12,394 nt of DNA from Bacillota bacterium (GTDB lineage: Bacteria > Bacillota_I > Bacilli_A > ML615J-28 > CAG-698). The translations under genes were made by a program, and so were the position numbers. The stretch covers positions 1-12,394 of the forward strand of contig JAEYQM010000026.1 of NCBI GenBank assembly GCA_023410025.1, in the 5' to 3' direction. How positions within the stretch are numbered: position 1 is the first letter of the stretch; each line of letters begins with the position of its first letter. Positions 7,174 to 12,394 of the stretch are shown here, piece after piece. The notes under the pieces were generated by a model. It did not search any database, had not been told where the DNA came from, and worked only from the letters and a program-made list of their open reading frames with translations.

Positions 7174-7923
7174 ATGTATTTCGATACTATTCATAATTTA
7201 TTACTTTGTAGAGAATATGATAAATTATCTATTGTTATAAAAGATTGTAAGAACAAATTGTTTAAACGTGGTATAATTAGATTATGCAAATCAAGAATTA
7301 ATAATAAAGAAAACAAAAAATACAATGTCTATTTTAATTTGTTAAACAATAATGATAATTACCAAGCAATTGAGGATTTAATGAAAATAAACGATGAATA
7401 TTCATCATTTTACTTAGCAAAATATTATTTTGATAATCAGGAATATGATAAAGCTAAAAAATATTTATCAAATTATTGTTATGATTATTATTTGTCATAT
7501 CTTGGACAAATTGCCATGGAAGAGAATAATTTAGAAATTGGAATTGAATATTTTAAAAGAAGTAAATCATCCGTTTTAAGTTCATTCTTTTTAGGTAATT
7601 GCTATATAAATGGATATGGAGTTAATAAAGATTTACTTACGGCCATAGAATACTATAAATATGGTTCTAATTTAGGTCACCCAGAATCAATGTATGCTTT
7701 AGCTAGTATTTATTTAGGGACAAGCCAAATTGAATATGGTCCTAAATATTGCTTAGATTTAATGAAAAAAGCAGCACTAAAAATGCATATATTAAGTTTT
7801 ATATATGTTCTGTATCATTACCAAGATAGAAATATAGAAGAATATAAAAAATGGTTAGAAATAGCCAATAATTCAAATAATGATGAATTAAAAATTGTAA
7901 TTGCAAATCAATTTAAAAAATAA
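7174..7923 (+). CDS. Sel1/TPR-like repeat protein
   Basis: A 249-residue all-helical protein. The clearest unit, about residues 137-172, follows the Sel1 pattern (FLGNCYINGYGVNKDLLTA then IEYYKYGSNLGH), and a second, looser one spans about 173-206. The N-terminal half (about 60-130) shows TPR-like helix pairs such as YYFDNQEYDKAKKYL. Sel1/TPR arrays act as scaffolds for protein-protein contacts; no enzyme motif, signal peptide or membrane segment is present, so it is probably a cytoplasmic adaptor. A strong ribosome site AGAGGGGA (7159-7166) precedes ATG 7174. The 40-base gap before it is the largest inside the run and shows no promoter I can support. Partners are unknown; the neighbouring phosphatases and the membrane GGDEF sensor are candidates by position only. 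Confidence 0.75.
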   Translation: MYFDTIHNLLLCREYDKLSIVIKDCKNKLFKRGIIRLCKSRINNKENKKYNVYFNLLNNNDNYQAIEDLMKINDEYSSFYLAKYYFDNQEYDKAKKYLSNYCYDYYLSYLGQIAMEENNLEIGIEYFKRSKSSVLSSFFLGNCYINGYGVNKDLLTAIEYYKYGSNLGHPESMYALASIYLGTSQIEYGPKYCLDLMKKAALKMHILSFIYVLYHYQDRNIEEYKKWLEIANNSNNDELKIVIANQFKK

Positions 7924-7932
7924 AAGTAAATA

Positions 7933-8715
7933 ATGAGAAAGCGTGATATTTTGAAGTGCCCAGTCTGCTCTAAAAAATTAATAGAGGATGTTAATAGATT
8001 TTATTGTAATAATAATCATAGTTTTGATAAAGGGAAATCGGGATATATAAATCTGTTATTAAACCAAACAAATAGTGGTGATAACAAAATTATGGTTGAT
8101 GCTCGATATCAAATCTTAGAAAAAGGATATTACGATAATTTATTATTAGGAATAATTGAAGTTTTAAAAAAATATAATATTAAATCCTTATTAGATGTTG
8201 GATGTGGTGATGGGTACTACTCAACAAACATTAAAAGACTTTTAGAAATTAATGTAGTTGGAATGGACGTTTCAAAATATGCGTGCCTTAAAGCTTCAAA
8301 AAGAGCCAAGGATATATTATTTGTTGTTGCATCAATATTTGATATGCCCTTCGAGAATAATGAATTTGAAGCCATTTTAAGTAATTTTACTCCTCATGAT
8401 GAAAAGGAGTTTAGAAGAGTTTCTCAAAATTATATTATTAAAGTAATTCCTAATAAAAACCACTTAATTGAATTAAAAGGATTACTATATGAAAATGTAT
8501 TTTTAAAAGAAGAAAAAATACCTGTATTCGAAAGTTTTAGGATTGTTGAAGAGAAAGACATTAAGTATAAAAAAATTATTGATGATGCCTATTCATTAAT
8601 AAAAATGACACCATACTTTTATAAAACAAAAATCGAAGTTGAGAATGTTGAAAATGTGAAAATAGATGTATCAATGGATTTTAAAGTTTTAGTTTATAAG
8701 AAAATAGGTGAATGA
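7933..8715 (+). CDS. rlmA: RlmA-type 23S rRNA (guanine-N1)-methyltransferase
   Basis: A 260-residue SAM-dependent methyltransferase. The N-terminal zinc ribbon has C9-x2-C12, C25 and H29 (C-x3-H), followed by FDKGKSGYINLLL (31-43) and the VDAR block (55-58), the hallmark of RlmA proteins. SAM motif I, LLDVGCGDGYYS, lies at 86-97, and the SNFTPHDEKEFRRV block is the counterpart of the family's catalytic-site segment. The family methylates N1 of G745 (Gram-negative, RlmA-I) or G748 (Gram-positive, RlmA-II/TlrB) in helix 35 of 23S rRNA at the peptide exit tunnel; G748 is expected for this lineage and is linked to tylosin tolerance. ATG 7933 is the first available start, since TAA lies 6 bases upstream in frame. 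No Shine-Dalgarno sequence is visible before it, so translation is probably weak or coupled to the upstream gene 9 bases away. Confidence 0.88.
   Translation: MRKRDILKCPVCSKKLIEDVNRFYCNNNHSFDKGKSGYINLLLNQTNSGDNKIMVDARYQILEKGYYDNLLLGIIEVLKKYNIKSLLDVGCGDGYYSTNIKRLLEINVVGMDVSKYACLKASKRAKDILFVVASIFDMPFENNEFEAILSNFTPHDEKEFRRVSQNYIIKVIPNKNHLIELKGLLYENVFLKEEKIPVFESFRIVEEKDIKYKKIIDDAYSLIKMTPYFYKTKIEVENVENVKIDVSMDFKVLVYKKIGE
8706..8711 (+). promoter_or_regulatory. Ribosome site deciding the GGDEF gene start at 8717
   Basis: AGGTGA (8706-8711) is 5 bases before GTG 8717, the same arrangement as the purB site (GAGGTG, 5 bases, GTG). An upstream in-frame GTG at 8708 falls within this site and has only A-rich sequence before it. 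The later GTG also places the gene just after the methyltransferase stop at 8713-8715, avoiding overlap. Confidence 0.65.
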
Positions 8716-8716
8716 T

Positions 8717-11700
8717 GTGGTTAATGGTCAAAAGCGGCTAACTATAATAACAAATGTGATCATTTTCTTAACTTTAGTTTTGTTAACAATCAATGGTATA
8801 GATTTTAAAGCTAAGGAAAAAAAAGGTTTTTTAGGTATTGTTGCAGATGGATTAAGTTTAAGAAGTGAAGTTGTTTATAATTACTTAAACAATTCTATTA
8901 CTCGTATTAAAGATGACTTAGAACTTATTGCCCAAGAATATGTAACTTCTAAAGATATAACTATTCTTAATAATTATAAGAATATTGGAAGTCTAAAAAT
9001 AGTTGATTACAGTAGTTTAAATAGTGAATATAAAGAAAAATTTGATAACAATGAATTTAATTTTATAACTGATGATTTTCCAATAGTAATTTTAGTACCA
9101 ATTATTGAAAATGATCAATTGGTTGGCGTATTAGTTAATGAAAATATAAATCTAGATGCTTTTTTAGGAAAGTTTATTCCGGTTGAAAACGATAAATTAA
9201 TAGTAGTTGGAAAACAAGGCAATTATGTCTTTAATAAAATTACAACTAATGATGTTATTACTGATTTAAAAAATATTGAGGTATATGATAAAAAGATAAA
9301 TGATATAAGTGACTATATTAAGAATAAGGATATTGGTATATTATCTGTTAAAACTGATGGAAAATATTATTTTCATTTTAGAAATTATAATGGATTAACT
9401 ATAATACTTCTTTCAGATGCAACTCATGTTGATTTTGGGATATCAAATTTAGAATCAGTAACATTAAGTTTTTTAATTAAAACAATTCTAATTATCTCCG
9501 TTTTCTTTATCTACTTATTAACTTACCTAACATTTCGTCACAAACAATTTAAGAAGAAGTCCTTGCAGATTGAGTCTTTAAGTAATCTAAAAGAAGGGAC
9601 TATCGTTTTAGTAAAAACATCTGAAAATTATAAATTCCTTTATAAGAATAAAGGATTAAATAATTTGATAGGTTTTAGTGATCAAGAAATAGAATCTAAT
9701 TTTAAAAATAGTTTATTAAATTTAATTTACCGTGATGATTTAGAACAATTTAATGAAGAAATTAAAAATGTAATTGATGGATTACATAATGAATTTAGTA
9801 TAAGAATGGCATCTAAAAATGGAAGTGTTAAATGGGTACATTTATATCTTACATATAGTAAAAATCAAGACACTTGTACAATTGTCATGCTTGACATTAC
9901 CGAAAGTAAAGCTGTTAACACTGAAATTAAAAACTTAGTAGCTACTATTCCTGGAGCAGTACTTAAGATGCGTGCAGAGTCTTTAGAATTTTCATTTGTC
10001 AGCGATAGTTTTTATACAATGTTGGGATATAAAAAATCAGAATTTAAAAACAATGTAAAATCATTTTTAGACTTAGTTTATATAGAAGATAAGGAACTAT
10101 TATTAAATGAAATAGATAAAAATGAAGATTTATTGTTATTACAATTAAGACTTGTTAAAAAAGATGGAAATGTTTTTTGGGCATCTATTAATTGTCGAAA
10201 AGTAAATGAATATAGTTTAGTACATTATCACACTGTTTTAATGGATATTTCTAATCAAATTAAAACTTTACAAGATTTAAATAAAGAAATTCAAAGAACA
10301 AGTATATTTTTTGAAATGAGTGATGAATTCATTCTAGAATATATTGTTAATGAAGACAAGCTTATAGCTACTAAAAAATGTATTGATGAATTTGGATTTC
10401 CTAAAGAAATTAATGGATTCTATACAAATATTCGAGATATGAATAAGATTCATCAAGATGATGTTGTTATATTAACAGAGTTAGTTGGTGATATAAAAAA
10501 TATTAGATCAACATATAATGCTGATATAAGAATTATGTGCTTAAATGGTAATTACTCTTGGTTTAACTTAAAATGTGTTACTTTATATGAAGAAGGAAAA
10601 CCATATAAGGTAATAGCAAAGTTAGTTAACATTGATGAACAAAAAAGAAGACTTGATACATTAATAGATATTTCAAAAAGAGATTCATTAACAAAACTTC
10701 TTAATAGTACAAGTTACTCAATTCAAGTTAAGGAATATCTTACAAATAAAGGTCATGCTGGAAATCATATGTTTTTAGTATTTGATATTGATGATTTTAA
10801 AGGTATCAATGATAAATATGGACATGCATATGGAAACGAGATAATTAAGAATTATGCAAATCGTTTAAATAACTTCTTTGGTGAAGAAAACTTAATAGCA
10901 CGTATTGGTGGCGATGAATTCTGTGTACTTATAAAGAACACTAACCCTTCAAGGGGAAGAATTGTAATGTCAGAATTAATGACGACACTATCACTTCCAA
11001 TTACTATTGATGATGTATCAATATTTGTTTCATCAAGTTTTGGAGCTTCATTTTATCCATTCGATGGTGAATCTTATGATGATTTATTTGTGAAGGCAGA
11101 CCTTGCATGTTATTATTCTAAGTATTTAGGTAGTAATCAGGTAAGTTTCTATGATAAGTCAATGCAACCAGAAAATGGTGATTACAAGAACATTTCTTAT
11201 CGTGTAAGTAAGGTTGACTCCATCCTCTATACAACTATTGCTTTAGTTGGAAAAAAACAAACAATTAATGGTCTTTCTAAAGAGGTAATGACAAAAATTT
11301 GCGAATATTTTGATTTTGACTTTGCATATTTATTTGAAGGAGAAGATGACAATTTTCAATGTACAATGTCATTTGATCAAACTTCAAAGGTCATTATGGA
11401 AGGTTTAATTGATATCCATAATCCTGCTTCAACTGCATTTTCAAATAAGATTAGAAAAGACTCTATTTTATATATTAATGATATAGATATTTTAAAAGAT
11501 GATTTATCTGATTTATATCTAACAATGAAAAGAGAATCAACTAGGTCAGTCATTATATGTGGATTATTCTCAGATGGAGTATTAAATGGATTAGTATGTT
11601 TTGGTAGCCATAATATGTTACCTTATCCAACTCAACAAGAAATTGCAATTTTACTAACTTCATTAAATTTATTTGCAAGTCAAATTAGAAAAATAAGAAG

Positions 11701-12088
11701 AAATATTATAACTTCAATTGAAAGTAGAATATTTAAAACAATATCAAATAATCAAAATTTACATGCATATGCTATTAATGAAAATTATGATTTACTATAT
11801 GCTTCTAATAATATGATTAATGATCATTCTGATATATTTATTGGTTCAAAATGCTACTTCAGTATATATGGCAGGAATTCTATATGTCCTGATTGTCCGA
11901 TTAAATTTTTAGGAAATAAAGATTTCTATTCAACATATCAACACTTAGAAAACCAAAGAAAATGGTTTGGAATTTCAGTAACAAATTTTGAACTAGAATT
12001 AGAAAACACACCAGCTAAGTTATTGTATTATGTTAATATTTCCGATTATATAGATAAGCTATCAGTAAATGACAAGCCAAATGGTTAA
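8717..12088 (+). CDS. Membrane-anchored multi-PAS/GAF GGDEF protein (putative diguanylate or related dinucleotide cyclase)
   Basis: A 1123-residue sensor, counted from GTG 8717 (1126 if GTG 8708 is used). Order: KR then TM1 (~8-25); an outside sensor region (~27-247, Cache-like pattern); TM2 (~248-272) followed by RHKQFKKK, agreeing with positive-inside topology. Three PAS-like domains follow (~293-397, 406-514, 529-644), then GGDEF (~650-816), a GAF-like region (~832-996) and a Cys-bearing PAS-like tail (~997-1123; C1046, C1057, C1060). GGDEF is exact at 731-735, with metal ligand Asp690 in FDIDDFKGIND, so catalysis looks possible. The position equivalent to the guanine-binding Asp of PleD (GHxxGD) is Asn707 (GHAYGN). 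The inhibitory RxxD site reads GEEN, so product inhibition through an I-site is not expected. A typical protein of this kind makes c-di-GMP from two GTP at the membrane in response to outside and cytoplasmic signals. Product and ligands are not determined. It closes the six-gene run. Confidence 0.9.
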   Translation: MVNGQKRLTIITNVIIFLTLVLLTINGIDFKAKEKKGFLGIVADGLSLRSEVVYNYLNNSITRIKDDLELIAQEYVTSKDITILNNYKNIGSLKIVDYSSLNSEYKEKFDNNEFNFITDDFPIVILVPIIENDQLVGVLVNENINLDAFLGKFIPVENDKLIVVGKQGNYVFNKITTNDVITDLKNIEVYDKKINDISDYIKNKDIGILSVKTDGKYYFHFRNYNGLTIILLSDATHVDFGISNLESVTLSFLIKTILIISVFFIYLLTYLTFRHKQFKKKSLQIESLSNLKEGTIVLVKTSENYKFLYKNKGLNNLIGFSDQEIESNFKNSLLNLIYRDDLEQFNEEIKNVIDGLHNEFSIRMASKNGSVKWVHLYLTYSKNQDTCTIVMLDITESKAVNTEIKNLVATIPGAVLKMRAESLEFSFVSDSFYTMLGYKKSEFKNNVKSFLDLVYIEDKELLLNEIDKNEDLLLLQLRLVKKDGNVFWASINCRKVNEYSLVHYHTVLMDISNQIKTLQDLNKEIQRTSIFFEMSDEFILEYIVNEDKLIATKKCIDEFGFPKEINGFYTNIRDMNKIHQDDVVILTELVGDIKNIRSTYNADIRIMCLNGNYSWFNLKCVTLYEEGKPYKVIAKLVNIDEQKRRLDTLIDISKRDSLTKLLNSTSYSIQVKEYLTNKGHAGNHMFLVFDIDDFKGINDKYGHAYGNEIIKNYANRLNNFFGEENLIARIGGDEFCVLIKNTNPSRGRIVMSELMTTLSLPITIDDVSIFVSSSFGASFYPFDGESYDDLFVKADLACYYSKYLGSNQVSFYDKSMQPENGDYKNISYRVSKVDSILYTTIALVGKKQTINGLSKEVMTKICEYFDFDFAYLFEGEDDNFQCTMSFDQTSKVIMEGLIDIHNPASTAFSNKIRKDSILYINDIDILKDDLSDLYLTMKRESTRSVIICGLFSDGVLNGLVCFGSHNMLPYPTQQEIAILLTSLNLFASQIRKIRRNIITSIESRIFKTISNNQNLHAYAINENYDLLYASNNMINDHSDIFIGSKCYFSIYGRNSICPDCPIKFLGNKDFYSTYQHLENQRKWFGISVTNFELELENTPAKLLYYVNISDYIDKLSVNDKPNG

Positions 12089-12150
12089 TTAATTATAATG
12101 ATTAAAAATTATTATTAAAAATGCAATTATTCGATTAAGAGTATTTATTC

Positions 12151-12178
12151 TTGGGAATATATTTTAAAATCATAGAAT
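12151..12178 (+). promoter_or_regulatory. Weak candidate promoter upstream of a palindrome
   Basis: TTGGGA (12151-12156) and TAGAAT (12173-12178) are spaced by 16 bases. In DNA this AT-rich such matches arise often by chance. The main reasons to note it are that it sits after the end of the six-gene run and about 50 bases before a perfect palindrome. No start codon with a good ribosome site follows inside the window. Confidence 0.25.
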
Positions 12179-12227
12179 ATAAATTTTTAGTTTTCTCTTA
12201 GTAATATGATACATAATAAATTATAAG

Positions 12228-12243
12228 GTGAATAATTATTCAC
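12228..12243. promoter_or_regulatory. Perfect 16-base palindrome, possible operator
   Basis: GTGAATAATTATTCAC reads the same on both strands over all 16 bases, with GTG/CAC ends around an AT core. This is the shape of a site for a dimeric repressor of the GntR, TetR or MarR kind. It is too compact to form an RNA hairpin with a loop and has no T-run, so it is not a terminator. Which regulator, if any, binds it cannot be told from this window. Confidence 0.4.
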
Positions 12244-12394
12244 AAAGATTATAAATAATAAATTTTAATATTATTAAGATATAATGATTTTCGCATTTTC
12301 TTATTAAGGCCTTGCGTCTAAAGAAAAAATTGTTAATATATTTACAGAAGTAGCTAATATACATTTTTAATATTTGAAAGTGGTATCTACTTAG

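Larger units (their letters stand above)
12089..12394. other. AT-rich intergenic tail, no convincing gene
   Basis: No + strand frame here is long or protein-like. A weak hairpin (ATAATGATT 12095-12103 with AATTATTAT 12107-12115, one G-U pair) follows the GGDEF gene but lacks a T-run, so no terminator is called. On the - strand one frame stays open from the window edge to a stop at 12236-12238 (52 codons, very rich in Ile, Phe, Asn and Lys) with nothing recognisable. A second short - strand frame (12304-12367) looks somewhat more protein-like but is only 20 codons. Confidence 0.6.

Noticed and set aside
1..12394. CRISPR arrays, tRNA or rRNA genes, insertion sequences, phage genes or a defence system
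   Set aside because: No spaced repeats, cloverleaf-like segments, transposase or integrase motifs or known defence domains were seen on reading both strands; the genes are metabolic, RNA-modifying or signalling.

Overview
The window is a strongly AT-rich, gene-dense bacterial segment with every confident gene on the + strand. Trp is encoded by TGG, and TGA ends at least two genes (the flavoprotein and the RlmA-like methyltransferase), so the standard bacterial code is used and not the Mycoplasma code. Base composition, Shine-Dalgarno usage, small gaps and protein character suggest a low-GC Bacillota/Mycoplasmatota lineage of the Acholeplasma, Izemoplasma, Haloplasma or Erysipelotrichia kind. 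This placement is inferred from style, not from a marker gene.

Region 1 (1-4135): the last codons of an unidentified gene end at 78. A consensus-like promoter with an extended -10 then drives purB-purA-flavoprotein. purB and purA overlap by 8 bases, and the flavoprotein starts 1 base after purA. PurA makes adenylosuccinate from IMP and PurB cleaves it to AMP, so this is the AMP branch of purine synthesis. The third gene is an FAD-dependent dehydrogenase-like protein of unknown substrate with a Cys cluster next to its flavin-binding loop. An AT-rich hairpin with a T-run overlaps its stop codon and closes the unit.

Region 2 (4136-12088): after a 155-base gap holding a 14-base tandem duplication and a probable promoter, six genes are packed head to tail with gaps of 1-40 bases. 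They encode a cytoplasmic beta-lactamase-fold serine hydrolase, a calcineurin-like metallophosphoesterase with an SH3-like tail, a HAD phosphatase, a Sel1/TPR repeat protein, an RlmA-type 23S rRNA guanine-N1 methyltransferase, and a 1123-residue membrane-anchored multi-sensor GGDEF protein. The mix looks like a polycistronic unit of small hydrolases plus signalling, not a recognised named pathway.

Region 3 (12089-12394): about 300 bases of AT-rich sequence without a convincing gene. It contains a perfect 16-base palindrome and a weak candidate promoter.

The most noteworthy item is the GGDEF protein. Its catalytic GGDEF motif is intact. The guanine-recognising Asp of the GHxxGD motif is Asn, the RxxD inhibitory site is absent, and its C-terminus carries a GAF-like region followed by a PAS-like domain with a C-x10-C-x2-C motif, placed after the cyclase and not before it. 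I do not see a clear previously undescribed defence or mobile system here.
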